Origin: an uncultured Gammaproteobacteria bacterium
Lineage (GTDB): Bacteria; Pseudomonadota; Gammaproteobacteria; GCA-002705445; GCA-002716945
Direction: 5' to 3'
Assembly: GCA_913043035.1 (NCBI GenBank)
Contig: CAJWMM010000004.1
Location: 1 to 17,277, forward strand
DNA length: 17,277 nucleotides
A program made the translations under genes and the position numbers. The notes under the pieces are model-generated. The model ran no database searches, was not told where the DNA came from, and was given only the letters and a program-made list of their open reading frames with translations. Of this stretch, positions 1 through 8,099 are shown one piece after another (positions within the stretch are counted from its first letter, which is position 1; each line of letters begins with the position of its first letter).

Positions 1-2
1 AT

Positions 3-686
3 ATTTGTAAACAAATAGTAGTGGCAAAAAATAAAGGGACAAAATTCACAATCGTCACTTCAGGTGCTATTAGTAAAGGTCAAGAAATATTACAAATTTC
101 AGATAGACCAAACAACCTTGAGGACTTGCAGGCTCTCGCAGCAATAGGACAGCAAAGCTTGATGAGAATGTACGAGGGAGCATTTGAAAATTATTCATGC
201 CTCACGGCTCAGGTTTTATTGACTCATGACGATATGAACGATCCAAACAGATTTTTAAATGCCAAAGCTACAATAACGAAGATTATTTCTCAGGGTGTAA
301 TTCCAATTATTAACGAAAATGATGTAGTTGCAACAGAAGAGATAAGATTGGGAGATAATGATACTTTAGCTGCAATGGTATCTAATTTAGTTGAGGCTGA
401 CTTAATGTTAATTCTCACAAATCAAAAAGGTTACTTTAATAAAAATCCAGACAAGTACAATGATGCTAAGCTTATCAAGAAATGCAATATCAGAGATCTC
501 CAAGATTCTGATTTCTCTGTAAATGATAAAAGTAAGTTAGGCACAGGTGGTTTTAAGACAAAGCTAAATGCTGTCAAATTAACAACCTCAGTTAACACCA
601 CCTCTATTATTGCATCGGGATATGATAATGATGTAATCAATAAGATATTAAACAAAAAACAAGCTGGGACTATGTTCTATGTTTAA
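3..686 (+). CDS. proB: Glutamate 5-kinase, short form (5' end cut by window edge)
   Basis: Phosphorylates L-glutamate to gamma-glutamyl phosphate, the first step of proline synthesis, in the cytosol. The reading frame is open to the left edge, so the GTG at 21 is internal; roughly the first 35 residues of the kinase domain are missing. Visible family motifs are TSGAISKG (bases 57-80), the INENDVVATEEI block with following GDND (around 312-362), a TNQKG motif near 420, and LGTGG (537-551), all of the amino-acid kinase fold. The protein stops right after the kinase domain at AGTMFYV, which aligns with about residue 255 of E. coli ProB. The C-terminal PUA domain of the 367-residue E. coli enzyme is absent, and only nine bases separate this stop from the convergent rpsT stop, so it is not encoded downstream. 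Identity is secure; the effect of the missing PUA domain on proline feedback is inference. Confidence 0.93.
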   Translation: MCKQIVVAKNKGTKFTIVTSGAISKGQEILQISDRPNNLEDLQALAAIGQQSLMRMYEGAFENYSCLTAQVLLTHDDMNDPNRFLNAKATITKIISQGVIPIINENDVVATEEIRLGDNDTLAAMVSNLVEADLMLILTNQKGYFNKNPDKYNDAKLIKKCNIRDLQDSDFSVNDKSKLGTGGFKTKLNAVKLTTSVNTTSIIASGYDNDVINKILNKKQAGTMFYV

Positions 687-695
687 TATAATTAA

Positions 696-956
696 TTATA
701 TATTCTTCAGCTGTTTATTGAGTCTGGATTTGTGTCTAGCAGCTTTATTTTTGTGTAAAAGGCCCTTTGTGACAAGCTTATCCATTACAGAAACAGCCTT
801 TTTGTAGTCTAAGCTAGATTGATCTTTATTTTTTTCTGAAATCGATTTCAATACTTTTTTGACTGATGACCTAAACTCAGATTTTTGAGATGCGTTACGT
901 GTCCTAGCTTTATTTGCTTGTCGCACTCTTTTTCTTGCTTGACTTGTATTTGCCAA
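696..956 (-). CDS. rpsT: 30S ribosomal protein S20
   Basis: Small basic protein that binds 16S rRNA early in assembly of the 30S subunit. The 86 residues begin LANTSQARKR after TTG decoding and carry the family signature KGLLHKNKAARHKSRLN near the C-terminus; Lys and Arg are abundant. I chose the TTG at 956 rather than the upstream ATG at 1037. It aligns with the E. coli N-terminus (MANIKSAKKR), which also starts at UUG, and an AAGGAGAA Shine-Dalgarno sequence lies seven bases upstream. The upstream extension is hydrophobic and unlike S20, and it would include the promoter. In E. coli the weak UUG start is tied to autogenous translational control by free S20; the same control is plausible here. 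It is transcribed divergently from murJ and convergently with proB. Confidence 0.96.
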   Translation of the reverse strand: MANTSQARKRVRQANKARTRNASQKSEFRSSVKKVLKSISEKNKDQSSLDYKKAVSVMDKLVTKGLLHKNKAARHKSRLNKQLKNI

Positions 957-963
957 TGTATTC

Positions 964-971
964 TTCTCCTT
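964..971 (-). promoter_or_regulatory. Ribosome binding site of rpsT deciding a TTG start
   Basis: AAGGAGAA on the minus strand, seven bases before the TTG at 956. A near-perfect Shine-Dalgarno sequence at this spacing supports the TTG over any upstream ATG. Confidence 0.85.
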
Positions 972-993
972 ATTAAAGGTAAAATAAAACAAG

Positions 994-1022
994 ATTATCT
1001 CAGTGGAGCTATTAACTGTCAA
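994..1022 (-). promoter_or_regulatory. Sigma70-type promoter of rpsT
   Basis: On the minus strand a perfect -35 box TTGACA (1017-1022) and a -10 box GATAAT (994-999) are separated by exactly 17 bases. Transcription would begin near 987, giving a leader of about 30 bases that contains the Shine-Dalgarno sequence of rpsT. The -35 box lies only 14 bases from the divergent murJ start codon, so any murJ promoter would have to overlap this one. Prediction from sequence only. Confidence 0.78.
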
Positions 1023-1036
1023 CAGTTTGATACACA

Positions 1037-2620
1037 ATGGTCAGTATAAAAGAGGAAAAAAATAAAGAATCTATTGTAAAATCATCATTTACTGTCGGTT
1101 TAATGACATTTATTTCACGTATATCAGGTTTTATTCGAGATGTGATATTTGCTAGTTATTTTGGTGCAGGATCAAATACAGATGCTTTTTTTGTTGCATT
1201 TAAAATACCAAATTTTTTTAGAAGACTTTTTGCTGAAGGCGCCTTTATACAATCTTTTGTCCCAATTCTAAATGACTACAAAGTAAATCAAAAACAAGAT
1301 TTGAAAAAATTTATAAGTTATGTTCAAGGAAATCTTGGCCTAATTTTAATCATTATCGTATCAGTCGGTATAATTTTCTCAGACCAAGTCATTGGGACGT
1401 TTGCGCCAGGTTTTGATTACTCTAGTCAAAGATTTAATCTGTCATCTGAAATGTTAAAAATTACTTTTCCATATCTGTTTTTCATTTCTCTCACTGCTAT
1501 GTCGGCAGGAATTTTTAATACTTACGATAAATTTCTTTTACCATCAATAACACCTGTGCTGTTAAATGTCTCATTAATCGTGTTCGCTATTTTTGTCTCT
1601 GGGTTAACACAAGAACCTATTATGTCGCTTGCTTATGGTGTACTTGTAGCTGGGATTTTACAATATCTAATTCAGATTCCTTCGCTAGTCAAAATGGATT
1701 TATTTGTTTTGCCAAAAGTAAGCTTCAAATTTGAAGGAGTAAATAGAGTGCTTAAACTCATGTTACCAGCGATGCTAGGGACAGCTGTTGTTCAAATTAA
1801 TCTCATAATAGATTCGATTGTTGCCTCTTTATTAATTGCGGGAAGTATCAGCTGGCTTTATTATTCAGACAGGCTGGTCGAACTACCTCTTGGAGTATTT
1901 GGTATCGCTATTGCTACGGTAATTCTCCCCAAGTTATCAGAAAAGTACTCAAAAAACTCAATGATAGAATACTCTGAGATGATTCACCGCGCAATAAAGA
2001 TTGCGGTAGTTTTCAGCTTGCCTGCTATGTTTGGTTTATTAGTTTTAGCCGAACATATAATATCTACACTCTTTCAATATGGTAACTTCAAAACTACTGA
2101 TACACTCATGAGTTCACTCAGCCTTCTCACATACGCGATTGGGTTGCCTGCTTTTATTCTAATGAAAGTTTTATTAACAGGTTTTTTCTCAAGACAAGAC
2201 ACTCTCACTCCAGTAAAATACGGTGCTATAGCTGTTGTGTTCAATATAACAATGAATGTGTCTGTAGTCCTTTATTATATGAGTAACCCTTTTCTAGGTG
2301 CTCATGCCCTACTTGCCCTAGCTACATCATTATCAGCATGGCTACAAGTTATACTTCTCTACAGAAGGTTGACAAAAGATGGAATTATAAATAAAAATTG
2401 CTTCCTAAACCGAGATTTTTTTAAGTCATTATTTAGTTGTGTCATAATGTCACTTTTACTTATTATAATGTTACCAGATTTTAATAAATGGATCTCTTAT
2501 GAATATTTCCAAAGAGGATTCTATATGCTTGCTTATGTAATTTCAGGAGCACTGATATATTTCTTATTAATGAAGATCTTTAAAACAAATTTTAGACAAA
2601 TAGTTTATGGAAATAATTGA
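1037..2620 (+). CDS. murJ: Lipid II flippase MurJ (MviN)
   Basis: Moves lipid-linked peptidoglycan precursor (lipid II) across the inner membrane; MOP-superfamily protein with about 14 membrane helices. The 527 residues are close to the E. coli length of 511. The N-terminus carries the family block SRISGFIRD (27-35) then TDAFFVAFKIPNFFRRLFAEGAF (48-70), with Arg28, Arg34, Asp49 and Arg62 matching residues important in E. coli MurJ. A second conserved block, YYSDRLVELPLGVFGIAIAT, lies near residues 275-295. The ATG at 1037 adds about ten residues relative to E. coli and has no clear Shine-Dalgarno, but no better in-frame start is visible. It is the first gene of a tightly packed run; its end overlaps ribF by 14 bases. 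Position between rpsT and ribF is common in gammaproteobacteria such as Pseudomonas. Confidence 0.95.
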   Translation: MVSIKEEKNKESIVKSSFTVGLMTFISRISGFIRDVIFASYFGAGSNTDAFFVAFKIPNFFRRLFAEGAFIQSFVPILNDYKVNQKQDLKKFISYVQGNLGLILIIIVSVGIIFSDQVIGTFAPGFDYSSQRFNLSSEMLKITFPYLFFISLTAMSAGIFNTYDKFLLPSITPVLLNVSLIVFAIFVSGLTQEPIMSLAYGVLVAGILQYLIQIPSLVKMDLFVLPKVSFKFEGVNRVLKLMLPAMLGTAVVQINLIIDSIVASLLIAGSISWLYYSDRLVELPLGVFGIAIATVILPKLSEKYSKNSMIEYSEMIHRAIKIAVVFSLPAMFGLLVLAEHIISTLFQYGNFKTTDTLMSSLSLLTYAIGLPAFILMKVLLTGFFSRQDTLTPVKYGAIAVVFNITMNVSVVLYYMSNPFLGAHALLALATSLSAWLQVILLYRRLTKDGIINKNCFLNRDFFKSLFSCVIMSLLLIIMLPDFNKWISYEYFQRGFYMLAYVISGALIYFLLMKIFKTNFRQIVYGNN

Positions 2621-3530
2621 TAACTTGCAAAACTTGAAAAATTTAGATGGCAGATCTGTGGTTACTATAGGTAATTTTGATGGAGTTCATGCTGGTCATA
2701 GAGAATTAATTAATGAAGCACTAGCATTAGCAAATGTGAATAATATGAATCCAGTTGTACTGACATTTGACCCACTTCCTGAGGAGTTTTTTGAGAGAAA
2801 GGGTTTTTTCAAATTAATGCCAATTGCTGATAAATTAGAGTACTTTCGAATAGCAGGTATTAAGACAGTAATAAAAGTTCCGTTTTCAAAAAAGTTTTCT
2901 GAGACATCTGCTCCGACATTTGTTCAAGAAATTTTAATAAATAAACTTCAAACGAAATACTTGATTGTGGGTGAAGATTTTAAGTTTGGGAGAAATAGAG
3001 AGGGAAATTATAATACTTTGTCAAACGAAAAAAAATTTAAAACAAAGATAGTCAGTGTAATTAAGGACTCTGATATGAAAATTAGTAGTTCAATGATAAG
3101 AGATTTGATAGTAGCTGGAGATATCGAAAAAGCTAACGGTTATTTAATAAATGAGTTTGCTATGGATGGCTACATCGTTCATGGAGAGAAAATGGGTAGA
3201 AAACTAGGTTACCCTACCGCGAACATTGAGATATGTAAATCATTTCCAATAAATGGTATATTTTTGGTGAAAGTGGTCATTGAAAACACAGAAGTCAAAT
3301 TTGGTCTAGCAAGTATAGGTAACAAGCCAACATTTTCAGGAAAAAAAGACTTACTAGAGGTTTTTATTTTTGATTATAATTCAGATATTTATGGAAAAAA
3401 AATGAAAGTGTATTTTTTTGAAAAATTGAGAAATCAAATAAAATTTAAAGATGAAAATGATCTAATAAGGCAAATGAATCACGATAGTGCTAATGCTAGA
3501 AATATGCTGAAGGCTAAGTATGGACTATAA
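2607..3530 (+). CDS. ribF: Bifunctional riboflavin kinase / FAD synthetase
   Basis: Converts riboflavin to FMN and FMN to FAD. The 307 residues hold both domains. The N-terminal FMN adenylyltransferase domain has GNFDGVHAGH (22-31), a nucleotidyltransferase HxGH-type motif, then VGEDFKFGRNREGN (121-134) and SSSMIRDLI (160-168). The C-terminal riboflavin kinase domain has GRKLGYPTAN (197-206) with the PTAN flavin/ATP motif, GLASIGNKPTF (233-243), LLEVFIFD with the likely catalytic Glu251, and LRNQIKF (274-280). It starts inside the end of murJ (14-base overlap) and its last 11 bases overlap ileS, so translation is probably coupled. FAD and FMN are needed by flavoproteins such as DsrL across the window, but the linkage to ileS is a general gammaproteobacterial feature. 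Confidence 0.96.
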   Translation: MEIIDNLQNLKNLDGRSVVTIGNFDGVHAGHRELINEALALANVNNMNPVVLTFDPLPEEFFERKGFFKLMPIADKLEYFRIAGIKTVIKVPFSKKFSETSAPTFVQEILINKLQTKYLIVGEDFKFGRNREGNYNTLSNEKKFKTKIVSVIKDSDMKISSSMIRDLIVAGDIEKANGYLINEFAMDGYIVHGEKMGRKLGYPTANIEICKSFPINGIFLVKVVIENTEVKFGLASIGNKPTFSGKKDLLEVFIFDYNSDIYGKKMKVYFFEKLRNQIKFKDENDLIRQMNHDSANARNMLKAKYGL

Positions 3531-6234
3531 GGATACTCTAAATTTACCCTCAACTAAGTTTCCTATGAAGGCTAATCTGCCTCAAAAAGAGCCTGAAATA
3601 CTGAAATTTTGGGAGGATATCAATTTATATCAGAGCATTAGATCAAAAATGAATGGTGCAGATAAATTTACTCTTCATGATGGACCGCCCTACGCAAATG
3701 GTGACATTCATATTGGTCATGCTGTTAATAAAATACTTAAAGATTTTGTTGTGAAAAGTAGAACAATGTTTGGTTATGACTGCCCATTCATACCAGGGTG
3801 GGATTGTCATGGTCTACCTATAGAGCTTATGGTAGAAAAAAAATATGGTAAATCTAAATTTAAAGACAACAAAAATGCTTTTAGGAAAGCTTGTAGAGAG
3901 TTCGCGTTGAAACAAGTAAGAAAACAGAAATCAGATTTCATAAGACTGGGAGTCACAGCTGACTGGAGCAATCCATATCTTAGTATGGATAAAAATTTTG
4001 AAGCATCAATTATTGAAAGCTTTGCCAAAATATTATCTAATAATCATGTCTATTACGGTTCAAAGCCAGTTCATTGGTGTATAGAATCTGAATCTGCTCT
4101 AGCAGAAGCTGAAGTTGAATATCAAGATGTAATATCTAAATCTGTTTACGTTGTATTTAGATCAAAGATGGATAACGAAAATGTTGGTTTAGTTATTTGG
4201 ACAACAACGCCATGGACTCTACCAGCTAATAGAGCTATCGCTATTGGTGAAGACATACAATACTGCGTTGTTCAAAATGGAAATAATAAATACATTTTTG
4301 CTGAGGATCTTCTGACACATATTGAGAATGAACTAAAAATTAAATTAACTATTGTAAAAAAATGCTCTATAGAGGATCTGGTCAAATTAAAAGCAAAGCA
4401 TCCTTTCTATGATATAAATGTCCCAGTAATTATAGCACCTCACGTCACTACAGATGCAGGAACAGGGCTAGTTCATATAGCTCCTGGTCATGGTCAAGAA
4501 GATTACTTAGCAGGGATAGATAACGATCTTGAGGTTTTTAATCCGGTTGATGCAAAAGGGTTTTATAATGATTCTCTCGAATTTTTTGGAGGTTTAAATG
4601 TTAGGGACGCCGATCAACCCATAATTGAACAGATAAAAAATAACAATTGTTTGCTGGGAGTAAAAGACTATTCGCATAGTTATCCACATTGCTGGAGGTT
4701 TAAAACCCCTCTCATATTTAGAGCTACACCACAATGGTTTATTAGCATGGAAAATAATAACTTGAGGAATACTGTAAGCGACTCAATTGACCGTGTTGAA
4801 TGGATACCTAGTTGGGGCTCAGAGAGGATAAAAAATATGATAAACAATCGACCTGACTGGTGCATATCTAGGCAAAGATTTTGGGGTGTCCCAATTCCTC
4901 TGCTAGTACATAAAAAATCAGGTAAACTTCATCCAAAAATCCAAGAATTCATAAAGAAAGCAGCTAATATTGTTAGACAAGGTAACATTGAGGCTTGGTT
5001 TGAACAAGATAAAACTAAAATTCTTGATGAGAGCCTCGATGATTACGAAATAGTATCAGATACACTGGATGTATGGTTTGACTCTGGAGTAACACACATA
5101 TCGGTGATGGAAGAAAGAGAAAATACTGAACAGGCAGATCTCTACTTAGAAGGATCAGATCAGCACAGAGGTTGGTTTCAATCGTCATTATTAACATCAC
5201 TAGCAATTAAAGAAAAAGCTCCTTACAAAAAAGTCCTTACTCATGGTTTTGTAGTAGATGCTAATGGCCAAAAAATGTCTAAATCACTTGGTAATGTAAT
5301 ATCACCACAGGAAATAATCAAAGAAAAAGGATCAGATATTCTTAGACTTTGGGTAGCCACAACAGATTATACAAAAGAGATGAATATTTCAGATGAAATC
5401 ATCAAGAGAACGAGTGAGTCCTACAGAAGGATAAGAAATACAATCAAATTTCTCATTTCTAATATTAATGATTTTGATAATAAGAGTGTAGATTTCAATA
5501 AACTTACCTTACTAGATAAATGGATTCTTTGGGAAACAAAAAATTTGCAAAAGAAAGTAAAGGAAAATTATAAGGATTTTAAATTTCACCAAATTGTGCA
5601 AGATATTCAAAATTTTTGTACTGTACACCTAGGTGGATACTACCTTGATATCATCAAAGATAGATTGTATACAACTAAGCGAGAATCAATAGCAAGAAGG
5701 TCATGTCAAACAACATGCTCTGAAATACTTGTATTTTTAAATTTAGCTATTGCTCCAATTTTATCGTTTACGTCAGAGGAAACCTTCAAGTACTATAAGA
5801 AGGACAAAGATTCAATTTTCCTAGAAGAATGGAAAGATATTGCCATAGAATTGACCGAAAATGAGATTAAAACTGGAAAAATACTATTCAATCTTAAGGA
5901 GCATATATCCAGAGAACTGGAAGACGCAAGAAATAATGGCATCATCAAATCATCACTAGATGCAGAGATAGAACTTGCTATTGATTCTCAAAGTTATGGG
6001 ATACTAAAAGAATTTCAAACGGAACTTAAATTTATATTTATCACATCAAAGTTTTCATTGATAGAGGCTAAAGATCAGAATCTTAAGATATTAATAAAAA
6101 AAAGTAATAAAAAAAAATGCGAAAGATGTTGGCATCACGATGAGACTGTGGGAACAATTACAGAGCATGAGGAAATATGTCAAAGATGTTATTCAAATAT
6201 CTTTGATAATGGTGAAGTGAGAACCTTGGGATAG
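3520..6234 (+). CDS. ileS: Isoleucyl-tRNA synthetase
   Basis: Charges tRNA-Ile in the cytosol. The 904-residue protein (E. coli 938) follows the class I pattern throughout. The HIGH motif is at 64-67 within HDGPPYANGDIHIGH. The editing (CP1) region includes VIWTTTPWTLPANRAI and a GTGLVHIAPGHGQEDY block. WCISRQRFWGVPIP and TLDVWFDSG then lead to KMSKS at 585-589. The anticodon-binding region contains YLDIIKDRLYT and RRSCQT. A C-terminal zinc site is formed by Cys867/Cys870 and Cys887/Cys890. The start matches E. coli (MSDYKSTLNLP) almost residue for residue. It overlaps ribF by 11 bases, and its TAG stop directly abuts the lspA ATG. Lysine- and isoleucine-rich composition reflects the AT-rich genome. 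Confidence 0.97.
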   Translation: MDYKDTLNLPSTKFPMKANLPQKEPEILKFWEDINLYQSIRSKMNGADKFTLHDGPPYANGDIHIGHAVNKILKDFVVKSRTMFGYDCPFIPGWDCHGLPIELMVEKKYGKSKFKDNKNAFRKACREFALKQVRKQKSDFIRLGVTADWSNPYLSMDKNFEASIIESFAKILSNNHVYYGSKPVHWCIESESALAEAEVEYQDVISKSVYVVFRSKMDNENVGLVIWTTTPWTLPANRAIAIGEDIQYCVVQNGNNKYIFAEDLLTHIENELKIKLTIVKKCSIEDLVKLKAKHPFYDINVPVIIAPHVTTDAGTGLVHIAPGHGQEDYLAGIDNDLEVFNPVDAKGFYNDSLEFFGGLNVRDADQPIIEQIKNNNCLLGVKDYSHSYPHCWRFKTPLIFRATPQWFISMENNNLRNTVSDSIDRVEWIPSWGSERIKNMINNRPDWCISRQRFWGVPIPLLVHKKSGKLHPKIQEFIKKAANIVRQGNIEAWFEQDKTKILDESLDDYEIVSDTLDVWFDSGVTHISVMEERENTEQADLYLEGSDQHRGWFQSSLLTSLAIKEKAPYKKVLTHGFVVDANGQKMSKSLGNVISPQEIIKEKGSDILRLWVATTDYTKEMNISDEIIKRTSESYRRIRNTIKFLISNINDFDNKSVDFNKLTLLDKWILWETKNLQKKVKENYKDFKFHQIVQDIQNFCTVHLGGYYLDIIKDRLYTTKRESIARRSCQTTCSEILVFLNLAIAPILSFTSEETFKYYKKDKDSIFLEEWKDIAIELTENEIKTGKILFNLKEHISRELEDARNNGIIKSSLDAEIELAIDSQSYGILKEFQTELKFIFITSKFSLIEAKDQNLKILIKKSNKKKCERCWHHDETVGTITEHEEICQRCYSNIFDNGEVRTLG

Positions 6235-6726
6235 ATGAATAGACTATTTATTTCAGGTGTTTTCTCATTAGTTTTACTAGATCTTTTTGTAAAATATGCT
6301 ATCGAATTTTTTGGTTGGGGAATAAAACCTACATCAATTACTCACTTTCTAATGATAAGCAAAACATACAATAAAGGTTTGCTTTTTGGTATTGCACACT
6401 CAGACGATCTATTAATAAATTATTCTATAATATTCTTGATGACTTTAGTCATCCTAGCACTTATCTTCTATATCTGTAAGCTTCTAGATAGTAGCAATAA
6501 TTTGTCAAGGCTATCAAAAATATCTTGGATGTTATTATTGGGTGGTGGTATTGCTAATTATGTCGATAGAATCATTGACAACAAGGTAACTGACTACGTC
6601 ATCTTACATTACGATGAATTTTACTTTCCTGGGATTTTTAATATTGCTGATATTTTTATATCTGTCGCCTTTTTTATTCTTATAATAGATATTTTAATTT
6701 CTAATGAAAAAGAAAGTACTTTATAA
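6235..6726 (+). CDS. lspA: Lipoprotein signal peptidase (signal peptidase II)
   Basis: Inner-membrane aspartyl protease that removes signal peptides from diacylated prolipoproteins. The 163 residues show four hydrophobic segments. Conserved landmarks are TYNKGLLFGI (44-53, the family NxGxxF region, slightly divergent from the usual NTGAAFS), GGGIANYVDRI (103-113), VTDYV with Asp120, and FNIAD with Asp139. By comparison with Pseudomonas LspA, Asp120 and Asp139 would be the catalytic pair and Asp111 a conserved neighbour. The ATG follows the ileS stop with no gap, and no separate Shine-Dalgarno is obvious, so coupling to ileS is likely. The last 23 bases overlap fkpB. Same order as E. coli ileS-lspA-fkpB-ispH. 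Confidence 0.93.
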   Translation: MNRLFISGVFSLVLLDLFVKYAIEFFGWGIKPTSITHFLMISKTYNKGLLFGIAHSDDLLINYSIIFLMTLVILALIFYICKLLDSSNNLSRLSKISWMLLLGGGIANYVDRIIDNKVTDYVILHYDEFYFPGIFNIADIFISVAFFILIIDILISNEKESTL

Positions 6727-7150
6727 AACAAAAATTGATTTACATTATTCTATATCAAATAAGGATAATGTAGTATTTGAATCTACTTTTGATAAAAAAC
6801 CTATTCATCTAGAGATTGGTGATGGAACAATACCTCAGAAATTAGAGATAACTCTGTATGGTCTTTGTGAACATGACTCACAAGAGATTGAGCTTCAACC
6901 AAAAGATGCTTTTGGGCTTAGAGATGATAAAAAGATAAAAAATATCGCAAAAAAGGATTTTCCAAACCACCAAATGATTAAAATAAATAATGTCTTAGAG
7001 GTCGATGTGAAACAAAATGATGGAAAAGTTACGTCTACATTTGCTATTATTAAGAAGATTGAGAAAGACCAAGTAGTACTTGATTTAAATCATCCCCTAG
7101 CAGGTATGACGATTAAGTTTAAAGCAGAAATAGTTAAAATATATGAGTAG
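6704..7150 (+). CDS. fkpB: FKBP-type peptidyl-prolyl isomerase, SlpA/FkpB family
   Basis: Cytosolic proline isomerase and chaperone of the short SlpA-like FKBP group. The 148 residues match the 149 of E. coli FkpB. Landmarks are the opening beta strand YKTKIDLHYSI, the LEIGDG segment (36-41), DAFGLRD (68-74) and the family hallmark DLNHPLAG (127-134) in the insert-in-flap half. It lies between lspA and ispH as in E. coli, starting 23 bases inside lspA and ending 8 bases inside ispH. No clear Shine-Dalgarno precedes the ATG, consistent with translational coupling. Family and position make the call firm; the cellular client is not known from sequence. Confidence 0.92.
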   Translation: MKKKVLYKTKIDLHYSISNKDNVVFESTFDKKPIHLEIGDGTIPQKLEITLYGLCEHDSQEIELQPKDAFGLRDDKKIKNIAKKDFPNHQMIKINNVLEVDVKQNDGKVTSTFAIIKKIEKDQVVLDLNHPLAGMTIKFKAEIVKIYE

Positions 7151-8099
7151 AAAATTAGACGGTCTAAAAATTGTATTAGCAACTCCTAGAGGGTTTTGTG
7201 CTGGTGTTGAGCGGGCGGTAGGGACGTTACAGAAAGCGATAGACTCATTTGATACTCCTGTCTACGTCAAGCATGAGGTAGTTCATAATAAATTTATAAT
7301 TGAAGATTTTAAGAAAAAAGGTGTCAAATTTATAGAGGATATTGACCTCGTACCAGATAATTCTGTATTGATTTATAGCGCACATGGCGTATCTAAAGAT
7401 GTGAAAAAATCTGCAAAACAGAAAAGTCTTAAAATCTTTGATGCAACGTGTCCTTTAGTTACAAAAGTGCACATGGAGGTCCATAAACATGCAAAAAATG
7501 GAACAGATGTGATTTTGATAGGACATAATGGGCACCCTGAAATAGAGGGCACAATGGGGCAATATGACTCTGATAGAGGTAATATACATCTCATTGAGAA
7601 CGAAGAGGATGTTCAGAAATTAGAAATTGATAATCATGATTTAGCTTACGTTACTCAAACAACACTATCTATGGATGATACAAGTAAGATTATAAATTGC
7701 CTCAAAGAAAGATTTCCCAACATTAAGTCGCCTGCAAAAGAGGATATTTGTTATGCAACACAAAATAGACAAGATGCTGTGAACTCTATCATAGAATATT
7801 GTGACTTCTTAATTGTTATAGGATCGAAAAATAGCTCTAATTCAAAAAGGTTGGCCGAGTTAGCGGAAAAAAACTCGGTGTCCGCGGTATTAATAGATCA
7901 TAAGGGTGACCTAGATATGGAATTATTAAGCGATAAAAAAGTCATTGGTATAACAGCTGGAGCATCGGCACCCGAAATACTATTTAACGACGTACTAGAC
8001 CATCTTATATCTCATGGAGCAGAGATAAAAGATTTTGGCCAAGAAAATAAAATAGAAAATATTACATTTGGACTTCCAAAGGAACTGAGAAACCTATAA
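7143..8099 (+). CDS. ispH: 4-hydroxy-3-methylbut-2-enyl diphosphate reductase
   Basis: Iron-sulfur enzyme of the last MEP-pathway step, reducing HMBPP to isopentenyl and dimethylallyl diphosphate. The 318 residues contain the three cluster cysteines: Cys19 in TPRGFCAGV, Cys103 in DATCPLVTKVH and Cys203 in EDICYATQNRQ. Substrate-binding elements are KHEVVHN (His44, His48), HPEIEGTMGQY (His131, Glu133), TQTTLS, and SKNSSNSKRLAEL. It ends with VPKELR-like GLPKELRNL as in E. coli. The ATG is inside the end of fkpB (8-base overlap). The TAA stop is also unusual in context: the last six bases overlap the 3' end of dsrR on the other strand, so two long operons meet tail to tail with no spacer. Confidence 0.96.
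   Translation: MSRKLDGLKIVLATPRGFCAGVERAVGTLQKAIDSFDTPVYVKHEVVHNKFIIEDFKKKGVKFIEDIDLVPDNSVLIYSAHGVSKDVKKSAKQKSLKIFDATCPLVTKVHMEVHKHAKNGTDVILIGHNGHPEIEGTMGQYDSDRGNIHLIENEEDVQKLEIDNHDLAYVTQTTLSMDDTSKIINCLKERFPNIKSPAKEDICYATQNRQDAVNSIIEYCDFLIVIGSKNSSNSKRLAELAEKNSVSAVLIDHKGDLDMELLSDKKVIGITAGASAPEILFNDVLDHLISHGAEIKDFGQENKIENITFGLPKELRNL

Noticed and set aside
939..976. TTGACT (939-944) or TTGCCA (950-955) with TATTAA (971-976) as a murJ promoter on the plus strand.
   Set aside because: The spacers are 26 and 15 bases, neither suitable for sigma70.
957..1037. N-terminal extension of S20 from the ATG at 1037.
   Set aside because: The extra 27 residues are hydrophobic and unlike S20, the extension covers the promoter, and a TTG with a strong Shine-Dalgarno fits the known start.
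8067..8080. Inverted repeat TTTGG-ACTT-CCAAA near the 3' end of ispH, followed on the minus strand by T-rich sequence, as a terminator for dsrR.
   Set aside because: The stem is only five pairs with two G-C pairs, lies within conserved ispH coding sequence (FGLPKELR) and is probably chance.
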